A stretch of DNA of 64,000 bases, taken from positions 1 to 64,000 of the forward strand of contig JAVKDO010000028.1 of NCBI GenBank assembly GCA_040222235.1. Reading direction: 5' to 3'. Of this stretch, positions 18,197 through 27,132 are shown piece after piece. Below the pieces are notes generated by a model. The model had not been told where the DNA came from. It ran no database searches and worked only from the letters and a program-made list of their open reading frames with translations. A program made the translations under genes and the position numbers. The DNA comes from UBA6059 sp040222235. Its GTDB lineage: Bacteria > Bacteroidota > Bacteroidia > Cytophagales > Cyclobacteriaceae. Every line of letters starts with the position of its first letter. Positions within the stretch are counted from its first letter, which is position 1.

Positions 18197-20302
18197 ATGG
18201 CAAGGGATTTAAAATTCACCAGGAATATTGGTATTGCGGCGCACATTGATGCTGGTAAGACTACCACTACTGAGCGTGTATTGTACTACACTGGTGTTTC
18301 TCATAAGATAGGCGAAGTTCATGATGGTGCAGCCACTATGGACTGGATGGAGCAGGAGCAAGAGCGAGGCATCACTATTACTTCAGCCGCGACCACAGTA
18401 TTTTGGCCTTATAAAGGCAATGAATATCACATTAATATTATTGACACTCCGGGTCACGTTGACTTCACTGTAGAGGTAAACAGATCATTGAGAGTGCTAG
18501 ATGGCTTAGTGTTCTTGTTTAGTGCTGTTGATGGCGTTGAGCCTCAGTCAGAAACGAACTGGAGACTTGCTGATAATTACAAAGTTGCAAGAATCGGTTT
18601 CGTTAACAAGATGGATCGATCAGGTGCTGATTTCCTTAACGTGTGCAAGCAAGTAAAGGAAATGTTAGGTACTAAGGCTGTGCCTCTTCAACTTCCTATA
18701 GGTGCGGAAGAAAATTTCAAAGGAGTTGTGGACTTGGTCTTGAACAAGGCCATGGTTTGGAACGAGGATGATATGGGAATGACTTTCCAGGAAATACCTA
18801 TTCCAGAGGACATGCTTGATGAAGTAGAAGAGTATCGTCAAAACCTTTTGGAGTCGGTTGCCGACTATGACGAGACGCTTCTAGAAAAATACTTCGAGGA
18901 CCCTGAGTCGATTACTCGCGAAGAAATAATCGCAGCGCTTAGATCTGCAACAATCGATTTAGCATTCGTGCCAATGACATGTGGTTCTGCTTTTAAGAAC
19001 AAAGGTGTTCAGGCAATGCTTGATTATGTGATGGAATTGCTTCCTTCACCACTTGATAGAGATAATATTGTAGGTACTGATCCCGATACGGAAGAGCCAA
19101 CTACAAGACACCCAAGTGCTGATGATCCATTTGCAGCATTAGCCTTTAAGATTGCTACGGATCCGTTTGTTGGACGATTATGTTTTGTAAGATCATACTC
19201 GGGTATGCTTGAATCTGGTTCATATGTATTCAATACAAGGACTGGTAAGAAAGAAAGAATTTCGCGCATATTCCAGATGCACGCGAATAAGCAAAATCAG
19301 ATTGATAGACTTCATGCAGGTGATATCGCTGCGGTGGTAGGTTTTAAGGATATCAAAACTGGCGATACGCTGTGTGATGAGAAGCACAAAATTGTGCTTG
19401 AATCTATGGATTTCCCAGAGCCGGTAATTGGATATGCTATCGAACCTAAGGCGCAAGCTGATGTCGATAAGCTGGGAATGGCTATCGCAAAATTAGTTGA
19501 GGAAGACCCTACATTGGTAGTTAACACCGACCATGAAACAGGTCAGACTATTCTTCAGGGAATGGGCGAACTCCACTTGGATATTATCATTGATCGTCTG
19601 AAAAGAGAGTTTAAGGTTGAAATAAACCAAGGAGCTCCTCAGGTGGCGTACAAGGAGGCCTTACTCTCATCTGTAGAGCACAAGGAAGTATATAAGAAGC
19701 AAAGTGGTGGACGTGGTAAGTTCGGTGATATTTCGTTTGAAATCGGTCCTAAGGATGAGGATTATGAGCAGGATGGCTTGCAATTCGTCAACCAGATTGT
19801 AGGTGGTGTGATTCCTAAGGAATTCATTCCTTCCATTCAAAAGGGTTTTGCAGAGTCCATGAATAATGGGCCATTAGCTGGCTATCCTATTGATTCTATG
19901 AAGGTTAGACTATTTCATGGTTCCTTCCACGATGTTGATTCTGATGCATTGTCATTTGAGATGGCAGCACGACTTGGATTCAAAGCCGCTGGTAAGCAAG
20001 CCAAGCCAGTTGTACTTGAACCAATCATGGCTGTAGAGGTAGTGACACCTGATGAATATACGGGAGCACTTACCGGTGACCTTAATAGAAGAAGGGGTAT
20101 AATGAAAGGGATGGACACGAAGGGTACATCTGCTGTGATCAAGTCAAGTGTTCCATTGTCTGAATTATTTGGATATGTAACTGACCTTCGTACGATGAGT
20201 TCAGGTCGAGCAACAGCGTCGCTTACTTTCTCGCATTACGATCAAGTGCCTAAGAACCTGGCAGAGGATATTATTGCAAAAGCTAAAGGTACTACCGTAT
20301 AA
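18197..20302 (+). CDS. fusA: Translation elongation factor G
   Basis: GTPase that drives ribosomal translocation. It is 701 residues, full length. The motifs G1 AHIDAGKTTTTER, G2 RGITITSAA, G3 DTPGHVDF and G4 NKMDRSG are all visible; domains III-V follow (GMGELHLDIIIDRLKREF, LSELFGYVTDLRTMSSGRA). Its location between rpsG and rpsJ marks it as the main, housekeeping EF-G and not the ribosome-recycling paralogue. Confidence 0.98.
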   Translation: MARDLKFTRNIGIAAHIDAGKTTTTERVLYYTGVSHKIGEVHDGAATMDWMEQEQERGITITSAATTVFWPYKGNEYHINIIDTPGHVDFTVEVNRSLRVLDGLVFLFSAVDGVEPQSETNWRLADNYKVARIGFVNKMDRSGADFLNVCKQVKEMLGTKAVPLQLPIGAEENFKGVVDLVLNKAMVWNEDDMGMTFQEIPIPEDMLDEVEEYRQNLLESVADYDETLLEKYFEDPESITREEIIAALRSATIDLAFVPMTCGSAFKNKGVQAMLDYVMELLPSPLDRDNIVGTDPDTEEPTTRHPSADDPFAALAFKIATDPFVGRLCFVRSYSGMLESGSYVFNTRTGKKERISRIFQMHANKQNQIDRLHAGDIAAVVGFKDIKTGDTLCDEKHKIVLESMDFPEPVIGYAIEPKAQADVDKLGMAIAKLVEEDPTLVVNTDHETGQTILQGMGELHLDIIIDRLKREFKVEINQGAPQVAYKEALLSSVEHKEVYKKQSGGRGKFGDISFEIGPKDEDYEQDGLQFVNQIVGGVIPKEFIPSIQKGFAESMNNGPLAGYPIDSMKVRLFHGSFHDVDSDALSFEMAARLGFKAAGKQAKPVVLEPIMAVEVVTPDEYTGALTGDLNRRRGIMKGMDTKGTSAVIKSSVPLSELFGYVTDLRTMSSGRATASLTFSHYDQVPKNLAEDIIAKAKGTTV

Positions 20303-20314
20303 TCAACTAGAATC

Positions 20315-20620
20315 ATGACACAGAAAATCAGAATAAAACTTAAGTCATACGATCACAACTTGGTAGACAAGTCTTCCGAGAAAATAGTGAGAGCGGTAAA
20401 GACTACTGGAGCGGTTGTAAGTGGACCAATTCCACTTCCTACTGTGAAGGAGAAATTCACTGTTTTGCGTTCACCTCACGTGAATAAGAAATCAAGAGAG
20501 CAATTTCAGCTTTGCACGTATAAGAGACTAGTAGATATTTACTCTAATAGTACCAAGACAGTGGATGCACTAATGAAGCTCGAGCTGCCTAGTGGAGTAG
20601 ATGTAGAAATCAAGGTATAA
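20315..20620 (+). CDS. rpsJ: 30S ribosomal protein S10
   Basis: Protein of the 30S head that also serves, as NusE, in antitermination. It is 101 residues, including GPIPLPTVKEKFTVLRSPHVNKKSREQF. It follows fusA by 12 bases and is followed by a terminator, so here it ends the str unit and does not start the S10 operon. Confidence 0.98.
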   Translation: MTQKIRIKLKSYDHNLVDKSSEKIVRAVKTTGAVVSGPIPLPTVKEKFTVLRSPHVNKKSREQFQLCTYKRLVDIYSNSTKTVDALMKLELPSGVDVEIKV

Positions 20621-20642
20621 GTACTGCCTAATACACATAATA

Positions 20643-20680
20643 AAGAGAACCAATGGCTCCTTGCTGTTGGTTCTTTTTTT
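20643..20680 (+). terminator. Terminator after rpsJ
   Basis: AGAACCAA (20646-20653) pairs with TTGGTTCT (20667-20674) around a 13-base loop, followed by six more T residues. A-T pairs extend the foot of the stem. Typical Rho-independent terminator. Confidence 0.85.
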
Positions 20681-20717
20681 GACCTTAAAATACTAGTGAA
20701 AATTAAGGCTTGACTAT

Positions 20718-20747
20718 TTGACAGCAGAGATGAAATATCTATCTTTG
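20718..20747 (+). promoter_or_regulatory. Promoter of the rplC-led ribosomal protein operon
   Basis: A TTG at 20718-20720 lies 19 bases before TATCTTTG (20740-20747). The following GCAATCCTTTTG is the extended motif shared with the tRNA and secE promoters. The leader of about 55 bases before rplC can form a small stem GCGGG/TCCGC (20758-20762 with 20775-20779). Confidence 0.85.
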
Positions 20748-20807
20748 CAATCCTTTTGCGGGAAAAAGATTTAATCCGCTGAAAACGAACAAGTTTATTA
20801 AAATAGA

Positions 20808-21440
20808 ATGTCAGGAATTATTGGTAAAAAAATCGGAATGACTAGCATCTACAGTGCCGATGGACGTAATGTCGCATGCACGGTGATAGAGGCAGGTCCT
20901 TGTGTGGTAACACAAGTAAAAAACGAGGATACTGATGGATACACGGCGGTTCAGCTTGCTTATGATGAGGCTAAGGAGAAGAATACTCCGAAAGCGTTAA
21001 AAGGGCATTTCTCGAAAGCTAAAACGACACCTAAAAGGAAGGTCGTAGAATTTAGAAACTTTAGAGAAGAATTTGAAGGTCAGGTGCAGCTCGGAAATGA
21101 AATAAAGGTGGGTGATGTTTTCTCTGAAGAGGATTTCGTGGATGCCATCGGTACTTCTAAGGGCAAGGGCTTTCAAGGTGTAGTTAAGCGCCACGGATTT
21201 GGTGGTGTAGGCCAAGCTACTCACGGTCAGCACAACAGGTTAAGAGCACCTGGTTCCATTGGTGCTGCTTCGTACCCAGCAAGAGTATTCAAGGGTATAA
21301 GAATGGCCGGACGAATGGGTGGAAAAAGAGTGAAGATGGTCAACCTCAAAGTCATGAGAGTTGATGCTGATAGGAATCTTATTCTGGTAAGTGGTAGCAT
21401 CCCCGGTGCAATAAACTCTTACGTAATACTAGAGAAATAA
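20808..21440 (+). CDS. rplC: 50S ribosomal protein L3
   Basis: Early-assembly protein near the peptidyl transferase centre. It is 210 residues and contains GFQGVVKRHGFGG and THGQHNRLRAPGSIG, including the Gln that is methylated in other bacteria. First gene of the S10-spc-alpha transcript here. Confidence 0.98.
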   Translation: MSGIIGKKIGMTSIYSADGRNVACTVIEAGPCVVTQVKNEDTDGYTAVQLAYDEAKEKNTPKALKGHFSKAKTTPKRKVVEFRNFREEFEGQVQLGNEIKVGDVFSEEDFVDAIGTSKGKGFQGVVKRHGFGGVGQATHGQHNRLRAPGSIGAASYPARVFKGIRMAGRMGGKRVKMVNLKVMRVDADRNLILVSGSIPGAINSYVILEK

Positions 21441-21442
21441 TC

Positions 21443-22069
21443 ATGGAGTTAGCAGTTTTAAACCAATCAGGAAACGAAACTGGTCGTACAGTAAGTTTGA
21501 CCGAAGATATCTTTGGTGTTGAGCCGAACGACCATGCTATTTACCTTGATGTTAAGCAATATTTAGCAAATCAGAGACAAGGAACGCATAAGTCGAAGGA
21601 GAGAGCTGAGATTTCAGGATCAACCAGGAAGATTAAGCGTCAAAAAGGAACCGGTACAGCGAGAGCGGGTAGTATCAAGTCTCCAATTTTCAAGGGAGGT
21701 GGACGCGCATTCGGGCCAAGGCCAAGAAACTATCACTTTAAGCTAAATAAGAAGCTTAAGTCATTGGCGCGCAAGTCGGCATTGTCATATAAGGCTAAGG
21801 ACAACAAATTGTCGGTTCTTGAGGATCTTCAGTTTGATGCACCAAAGACGAAGACATTTGTTCAGTTGCTGAGCGACCTGAAGTTGACAGAAACAAAGAC
21901 ACTGTTTGTTGTTAATGAGGCGAGTAAGAATGTAGTGCTATCTAGCAGAAATTTACAGAAATCGAAAGTGGTGACTGTAGATCAGGTGAATACTTACGAC
22001 GTACTGAACGCCGAAAGTTTAGTCCTTAGCGAGAGTGCTGTTGAAAAGATAGAGAACCTGTTAAAGTAA
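21443..22069 (+). CDS. rplD: 50S ribosomal protein L4
   Basis: Exit-tunnel protein. It is 208 residues; the tunnel loop has RQKGTGTARAGSIKSPIFKG, the region where macrolide-resistance changes occur in other species. In E. coli it represses its own operon; the leader here differs because rpsJ is in another unit. It starts 2 bases after rplC. Confidence 0.98.
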   Translation: MELAVLNQSGNETGRTVSLTEDIFGVEPNDHAIYLDVKQYLANQRQGTHKSKERAEISGSTRKIKRQKGTGTARAGSIKSPIFKGGGRAFGPRPRNYHFKLNKKLKSLARKSALSYKAKDNKLSVLEDLQFDAPKTKTFVQLLSDLKLTETKTLFVVNEASKNVVLSSRNLQKSKVVTVDQVNTYDVLNAESLVLSESAVEKIENLLK

Positions 22070-22073
22070 GACA

Positions 22074-22361
22074 ATGAGCGTATTAGTCAAACCACTGGTT
22101 ACTGAAAAAGTATCTGCTCTCAATGAAGAGGGTCGATATGGATTCATTGTAGATAAGAAATCCAATAAAGTGGAGATCAAGAAGGCCGTAGAGAAGACAT
22201 ATGGTGTCACTGTAGAAAGTGTCAACACTATGATCTATGCGGGCAAGAAGAAAATGCGATATACTAAAGCCAAGATTGTAGAGGGCAAAACTAGCTCTTT
22301 CAAGAAGGCAATTGTGAAGCTCGCAGAAGGTGATATTATTGATTTCTACGGAGGCGTATAA
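22074..22361 (+). CDS. rplW: 50S ribosomal protein L23
   Basis: Exit-site protein that docks trigger factor and SRP. It is 95 residues, starting MSVLVKPLVTEKVSALNEEG and containing VNTMIYAGKKKMRYTKAKI. It lies 4 bases after rplD. Confidence 0.97.
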   Translation: MSVLVKPLVTEKVSALNEEGRYGFIVDKKSNKVEIKKAVEKTYGVTVESVNTMIYAGKKKMRYTKAKIVEGKTSSFKKAIVKLAEGDIIDFYGGV

Positions 22362-22374
22362 ACGACATTGAAAA

Positions 22375-23196
22375 ATGGCTGTTAAGAAACTAAGACCGAT
22401 AACCCCAGGACAGAGATTTAGGATGGCTCCTAAGTTCGACGAGATCACGACGGACAAGCCAGAAAAATCTTTGTTGAAAAGGAGCATGCACACCGGAGGT
22501 AGAAATAACTCTGGTAAGATGACTGTTCGAAATGTAGGCGGTGGTCACAAGAAGAAGCTAAGACTGATTGATTTTAAAAGGTCAAAGCACGGAGTACCTG
22601 CCACTATTAAGACTGTGGAGTATGATCCATCTAGAACAGCGCGAATAGCTTTGGCTGTTTATGCTGATGGTGAAAAGACATACATCATAGCTCCTGAAGG
22701 AATCCAAGTCGGTCAGAAGATAATGAACGGTTCGGGTGTTGCTCCTGAATTGGGCAACTGTATGCCACTTGGTGAAATGCCGCTGGGAACTATTGTGCAC
22801 AATATCGAGCTTAAGCCTGGTAAAGGTGCTGCAATGGTCAGAAGTGCTGGTGCATATGCTCAGATGGTGGCGAAAGATGGTAAGTACGTGACGGTCAAAT
22901 TGCCTTCGGGTGAAATGCGATTAGTACTGGCCGTTTGTGTAGCTACTGTTGGTACCGTGTCTAACGGAGATCACATGAATGTGCGCCTCGGTAAGGCGGG
23001 TAGAAGTAGGTGGTTGGGTAGACGCCCTCGAGTAAGAGGCGTAGCTATGAACCCTGTTGATCACCCAATGGGTGGTGGTGAGGGAAGATCGTCTGGCGGT
23101 CATCCAAGATCAAGAAATGGTCTTTACGCTAAAGGCAAGAAGACGAGACACCCCAAGAAGTATTCTGATAACATGATTATTAGTAAAAGGAAATAG
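22375..23196 (+). CDS. rplB: 50S ribosomal protein L2
   Basis: Core protein needed for subunit association and peptidyl transfer. It is 273 residues. The C-terminal MNPVDHPMGGGEGRSSGGHP with the conserved His is intact, as is the N-terminal GGRNNSGKMTVRNVGGGHK. It starts 13 bases after rplW and ends 2 bases before rpsS. Confidence 0.99.
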   Translation: MAVKKLRPITPGQRFRMAPKFDEITTDKPEKSLLKRSMHTGGRNNSGKMTVRNVGGGHKKKLRLIDFKRSKHGVPATIKTVEYDPSRTARIALAVYADGEKTYIIAPEGIQVGQKIMNGSGVAPELGNCMPLGEMPLGTIVHNIELKPGKGAAMVRSAGAYAQMVAKDGKYVTVKLPSGEMRLVLAVCVATVGTVSNGDHMNVRLGKAGRSRWLGRRPRVRGVAMNPVDHPMGGGEGRSSGGHPRSRNGLYAKGKKTRHPKKYSDNMIISKRK

Positions 23197-23198
23197 AA

Positions 23199-23477
23199 AT
23201 GTCTAGATCTCTAAAAAAAGGGCCTTACATAGATTTTCGCCTAGAGAAGAAAGTCGATGCGATGAATGATTCTGGTAAGAAGTCTGTAATAAAGACTTGG
23301 TCTAGAAGATCAATGATTTCTCCGGATTTCGTAGGTCATACTTTCGCAGTTCACAATGGAAATAAGTTCATCCCTGTTTTTGTAACAGAAAATATGGTTG
23401 GTCATAAGATGGGGGAATTTTCTCCTACTCGCTCTTTCCGTGGGCATATTGCAAAAAAGGATAGGGGTAGAAGATAA
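23199..23477 (+). CDS. rpsS: 30S ribosomal protein S19
   Basis: 30S head protein that contacts the A-site finger. It is 92 residues, starting MSRSLKKGPYIDFRLEKKV, with the conserved MISPDFVGHTFAVHNGNKFIPV region. Follows rplB by 2 bases. Confidence 0.98.
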   Translation: MSRSLKKGPYIDFRLEKKVDAMNDSGKKSVIKTWSRRSMISPDFVGHTFAVHNGNKFIPVFVTENMVGHKMGEFSPTRSFRGHIAKKDRGRR

Positions 23478-23489
23478 GAGTTATTATAG

Positions 23490-23873
23490 ATGGAAGCGAT
23501 AGCTAAATTAAATAACGTACCTACATCTCCACGCAAGATGAGGTTGGTTGTTGACTTGATCCGAGGGATCAGAGTCAATAAAGCTCTTACAATATTGAAG
23601 TTTGAGTCTAAGGTAGGTGCCGGTAGAGTGGAGAAATTGCTCCTATCTGCAGTGGCCAACTGGCAGGCTAAGAATGAAGATATTAATCTCGAAGACGCTG
23701 ATCTTTTTGTCAAGGAGGTTTTTGTAGATAGTGGTAGAATGCTGAAACGTTTGAGACCTGCACCTCAAGGACGGGCTCACAGGATCAGAAAGAGATCTAA
23801 TCACGTAACCTTGGTCGTCGATAGCATGAACCAGGTTGAGGAAAGTACAGTCGATAACGATACAGAGAAATAG
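23490..23873 (+). CDS. rplV: 50S ribosomal protein L22
   Basis: Tunnel-lining protein. It is 127 residues with SPRKMRLVVDLIRG near the start and the loop LKRLRPAPQGRAHRIRKRSN that reaches into the tunnel. A short acidic tail (EESTVDNDTEK) extends past the usual end. Confidence 0.97.
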   Translation: MEAIAKLNNVPTSPRKMRLVVDLIRGIRVNKALTILKFESKVGAGRVEKLLLSAVANWQAKNEDINLEDADLFVKEVFVDSGRMLKRLRPAPQGRAHRIRKRSNHVTLVVDSMNQVEESTVDNDTEK

Positions 23874-23876
23874 ATC

Positions 23877-24602
23877 ATGGGACAAAAAGTAAACCCAGTA
23901 GGTTTCAGATTAGGTATAGTTAAGGGTTGGGATAGCAACTGGTACGGAGGAAAAGATTTTTCCGATAAGCTGGTTGAAGATCAGAAGATCCGTAATTACC
24001 TGGATGTGCGAATCCCGAAGGGAGGCGTAGCTAAAGTGGTGATTGAGCGTACCTTAAAGAGAATTACGTTAACAATTCATACTGCACGTCCGGGTGTAGT
24101 GATTGGTAAAGGCGGTTCTGAGGTTGATAAGATCAAAGAGGAGCTGAAGAAGATTACTGGAAAGGATCTTCAAATCAACATCTTTGAGATAAAGCGTCCG
24201 GAACTGGATGCTCGACTCGTTGGGGAATCTATTGCACAGCAGCTTCAAGCTAGAATTTCTTACAGAAGAGCAATGAAGCAGGCGATCGCTTCTGCGATGC
24301 GCGTGGGTGCTCAAGGAATTAAGGTAAAGGTTTCTGGTAGATTGGGAGGTGCTGAAATGGCGCGAACAGATCAGTATAAGGATGGTAGAATTCCATTGCA
24401 TACACTACGAGCCGATATCGATTACGCGTTATCTGAAGCGAATACTGTTTACGGCAAGATTGGTGTTAAGGTATGGATATTTAAAGGCGAGGTTTTCGGT
24501 AAAAGAGACCTGAGTCCTAATATCGGTGTTGCAAACGAAGGCCCTGGTGCTAATCGTAGAAGAAGACCTTCTAATGATGGTCCCAAGAGAAAAAGGAGAT
24601 AA
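23877..24602 (+). CDS. rpsC: 30S ribosomal protein S3
   Basis: mRNA entry-channel protein. It is 241 residues, with a type II KH domain (GVVIGKGGSEVDKIKEELKK) and the C-terminal domain WIFKGEVFGKRDLSPN, then a basic tail. It starts 3 bases after rplV. Confidence 0.98.
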   Translation: MGQKVNPVGFRLGIVKGWDSNWYGGKDFSDKLVEDQKIRNYLDVRIPKGGVAKVVIERTLKRITLTIHTARPGVVIGKGGSEVDKIKEELKKITGKDLQINIFEIKRPELDARLVGESIAQQLQARISYRRAMKQAIASAMRVGAQGIKVKVSGRLGGAEMARTDQYKDGRIPLHTLRADIDYALSEANTVYGKIGVKVWIFKGEVFGKRDLSPNIGVANEGPGANRRRRPSNDGPKRKRR

Positions 24603-24640
24603 TAACAACAGCAGGCAACTGCATAAAAGTATTATAAATC

Positions 24641-25060
24641 ATGTTACAGCCTAAAAGAACCAAATTTAGGAAAATGCAAAAAGGAAGAGTGACTGGTATA
24701 GCCCAGAGGGGTCATACTATTTCATTCGGTAGCTTCGGCTTGAAATCCTTGGAGCCAGGTTGGATAACTTCAAGACAGATTGAGGCATCTCGTATTGCGA
24801 TGACAAGAGCAATGAAAAGAGAAGGTCAAGTTTGGATTAGAATTTTTCCAGATAAGCCTGTAACAAAAAAGCCTGCAGAGGTTAGAATGGGTAAAGGTAA
24901 GGGTGCTCCTGAGTATTGGGTGGCTATCGTAAAGCCAGGTACTATCATGTTCGAAGCGGGTGGAGTAGAGATTGAGTTGGCCAAAGAAGCGTTGCGTTTA
25001 GCAGCACAGAAACTGCCAATCAAAACAAAATTTGTAGTTCGTAGAGATTACGTAGCGTAG
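24641..25060 (+). CDS. rplP: 50S ribosomal protein L16
   Basis: Protein near the A and P sites. It is 139 residues, starting MLQPKRTKFRKMQKGR, with the central FPDKPVTKKPAEVRMGKGKG. It begins 38 bases after rpsC and ends 1 base before rpmC. Confidence 0.98.
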   Translation: MLQPKRTKFRKMQKGRVTGIAQRGHTISFGSFGLKSLEPGWITSRQIEASRIAMTRAMKREGQVWIRIFPDKPVTKKPAEVRMGKGKGAPEYWVAIVKPGTIMFEAGGVEIELAKEALRLAAQKLPIKTKFVVRRDYVA

Positions 25061-25061
25061 T

Positions 25062-25256
25062 ATGAAAAATTCAGAGATCAAAGCACTTTCGCTGGAGGAG
25101 CTCCAAGGCAAGCTGGAGGTAGAACAAGACAGCTTCCAGAAACTCAAGTTCGCGCACGCTATCACTCCTGTAGAAAATCCAATGCGGATAAAGGAGGCTA
25201 GAAAATTGGTAGCAAGAATAAAAACAGAGATTAAAGCTAAAGAGCTTGCTAAATAG
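25062..25256 (+). CDS. rpmC: 50S ribosomal protein L29
   Basis: Small helical exit-site protein. It is 64 residues; LSLEELQGKLEVEQDSFQKLKF and the C-terminal IKEARKLVARIKTE are typical. Between rplP and rpsQ. Confidence 0.95.
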   Translation: MKNSEIKALSLEELQGKLEVEQDSFQKLKFAHAITPVENPMRIKEARKLVARIKTEIKAKELAK

Positions 25257-25266
25257 GATCATCGCA

Positions 25267-25521
25267 ATGGAAAGAAATCTAAGAAAAGAGAGAGTCGGTG
25301 TTGTGATCAGTAACAAAATGGATAAGACCATTTCTGTTAGTGTTGAGCGACGTGTAAAGCACCCGATTTATGGAAAGTTCGTTAAGAAGTCGAACAAGTT
25401 CCTTGCACACGACGAATCCAATGATGTGAATATTGGTGATACTGTAAAGATCATGGAGACTCGGCCTTTGAGTAAAAACAAAAGGTGGAGACTAGTAGAA
25501 ATCATTGAAAGAGCGAAATAA
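25267..25521 (+). CDS. rpsQ: 30S ribosomal protein S17
   Basis: Primary 16S rRNA binder. It is 84 residues from the ATG at 25267, giving MERNLRKERVGVVISNKMDK; a TTG further upstream lies inside rpmC and is rejected. It ends IMETRPLSKNKRWRLVEIIE, the S17 signature. Confidence 0.97.
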   Translation: MERNLRKERVGVVISNKMDKTISVSVERRVKHPIYGKFVKKSNKFLAHDESNDVNIGDTVKIMETRPLSKNKRWRLVEIIERAK

Positions 25522-25524
25522 GAG

Positions 25525-25893
25525 ATGGTACAGCAGGAGAGCAGACTAAATGTAGCAGACAATAGCGGGGCAAAGGAAGTGCTCTGTATTCGTGTGCTTG
25601 GTGGTACTGGTAAGCGATATGCTTCTATCGGTGATAAAATTATTGTAACCGTTAAGTCGGCCTTGTCTTCAAGTAGTTTGAAGAAGGGTACCGTGTCAAG
25701 GGCGGTAGTAGTAAGAACCAAAAAGGAAATCAGACGCAAGGATGGATCTTATATCAGATTCGAAGACAATGCAGCTGTTCTTTTGAGTGCTAATGATGAG
25801 CCTAGAGGTACACGTATCTTCGGCCCAGTAGCACGTGAGTTGCGCGAAAAGCAATTCATGAAAATCGTTTCACTGGCTCCTGAAGTTTTATAA
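25525..25893 (+). CDS. rplN: 50S ribosomal protein L14
   Basis: Inter-subunit bridge protein. It is 122 residues and contains LNVADNSGAKEVLCIRVLGG and the C-terminal GPVARELREKQFMKIVSLAPEVL, both diagnostic. It follows rpsQ by 3 bases and ends 1 base before rplX. Confidence 0.98.
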   Translation: MVQQESRLNVADNSGAKEVLCIRVLGGTGKRYASIGDKIIVTVKSALSSSSLKKGTVSRAVVVRTKKEIRRKDGSYIRFEDNAAVLLSANDEPRGTRIFGPVARELREKQFMKIVSLAPEVL

Positions 25894-25894
25894 A

Positions 25895-26236
25895 ATGTCG
25901 ACCAAGAGAAATACAAAATTGCATATTCGTAAGGGAGATACTGTTAAAGTGCTCTCTGGAAACGAGAAAGGCAAGTCGGGTAAAGTACTAGAAGTAATAA
26001 TCGCTAAGAACAGAGCAATTATTGAAGGTCTGAACCTGGTTACTAAGCATGTAAAGCCATCGGCCACCAATCCTAACGGTGGAATTGAAAAAACTGAGGC
26101 CGGAATTCACGTGAGTAACCTAATGGTCGTCGATCCTGCTACAGGAGAAGCTACAAGAACAGGCAGGAAAGCTGACGAACAAGGTAAGCTTCAGAGATTT
26201 TCTAAGAAAACCGGAGAAATTATTAAAAATGTCTAG
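25895..26236 (+). CDS. rplX: 50S ribosomal protein L24
   Basis: Assembly initiator protein with a KOW motif (IRKGDTVKVLSGNEKGKSGK). It is 113 residues. Its last 8 bases overlap the start of rplE (ATGTCTAG), indicating translational coupling. Confidence 0.97.
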   Translation: MSTKRNTKLHIRKGDTVKVLSGNEKGKSGKVLEVIIAKNRAIIEGLNLVTKHVKPSATNPNGGIEKTEAGIHVSNLMVVDPATGEATRTGRKADEQGKLQRFSKKTGEIIKNV

Positions 26237-26780
26237 TCCAAGATTAAAGGAGAAGTACCTAGAGGAGATTGTTCCAGCGCTCAAAGCTAAATTTGAGTAC
26301 AAGTCGATCATGCAGGTACCAAGAGTCACTAAAATTGTGGTTAACAAAGGTATCGGTGCTGCCGTGGCTGACAAGAAGTTAGTAGATGTTGGTGTTGAGG
26401 AACTTACGTTGATTACTGGTCAAAGAGCTGTGCCTACTATCGCAAAGAAATCAGTATCCAATTTCAAGCTTCGTGAGGGTATGCCTATTGGAGCTAGGGT
26501 GACGCTGAGAGGCAACAAGATGTACGAATTTCTTGATCGCTTGATGAGTGTAGCTCTTCCTCGTGTAAGAGACTTTAGAGGTATTAGCGATAAAGGTTTT
26601 GACGGACGGGGTAATTATACTTTGGGTGTCAAAGAACAAATCATTTTCCCTGAGATCAGTATTGAAAAAGTGAGTAAGATCACGGGTATGGATATCACGA
26701 TCGTTACGGATGCTAATTCGGACGAAGAAAGTTTTGAATTGCTAAAGGCGTTTGGACTTCCATTCGCTTCTAAAAAATAA
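26229..26780 (+). CDS. rplE: 50S ribosomal protein L5
   Basis: 5S rRNA-binding protein of the central protuberance. It is 183 residues, with VPRVTKIVVNKGIG, the P-site loop region RVTLRGNKMYEFLDRL and FPEISIEKVSKITGMDI. It overlaps the rplX end by 8 bases. Confidence 0.98.
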   Translation: MSSPRLKEKYLEEIVPALKAKFEYKSIMQVPRVTKIVVNKGIGAAVADKKLVDVGVEELTLITGQRAVPTIAKKSVSNFKLREGMPIGARVTLRGNKMYEFLDRLMSVALPRVRDFRGISDKGFDGRGNYTLGVKEQIIFPEISIEKVSKITGMDITIVTDANSDEESFELLKAFGLPFASKK

Positions 26781-26784
26781 TATT

Positions 26785-27054
26785 ATGGCAAAGGCTAGTG
26801 TCAAAGCAAGAGAAAGAAAGAGAGAAAAGCTCGTCGCGAGATATGCTCAAAAAAGAGCAGACCTAAAGGCTGCTGAGGACTGGATAGGTCTTGATAAACT
26901 TCCTCGAAACTCGTCTGCCGTGCGTTTGCACAATCGTTGCAAGCTGACCGGAAGACCTAAGGGATACATGAGAAAGTTCGGTATTTCACGAGTTACTTTC
27001 AGAGAAATGGCTAGTGCTGGGAAGATTCCAGGTGTGACCAAAGCGAGTTGGTAA
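26785..27054 (+). CDS. rpsN: 30S ribosomal protein S14, zinc-free form
   Basis: 30S head protein. It is 89 residues from the ATG at 26785 (MAKASVKARERKREKL). Only one cysteine remains in the region RLHNRCKLTGRPKGYMRKFG, so this is the long, zinc-independent (C-minus) form. It begins 4 bases after rplE and is followed by an intergenic promoter. Confidence 0.97.
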   Translation: MAKASVKARERKREKLVARYAQKRADLKAAEDWIGLDKLPRNSSAVRLHNRCKLTGRPKGYMRKFGISRVTFREMASAGKIPGVTKASW

Positions 27055-27069
27055 ATGTTCGCTTTATTG

Positions 27070-27101
27070 TTGCGATAATAATTAAAGAATTAATAACTTT
27101 G
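27070..27101 (+). promoter_or_regulatory. Internal promoter before rpsH
   Basis: TAACTTTG (27094-27101) matches TAnnTTTG; a TTG at 27070-27072 lies 21 bases upstream. The early transcript contains a CCCC/GGGG mini-hairpin (27104-27117). It would boost the spc-alpha half of the cluster. Confidence 0.7.
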
Positions 27102-27132
27102 CACCCCGATTTTGGGGCAAACAAATATTAGT

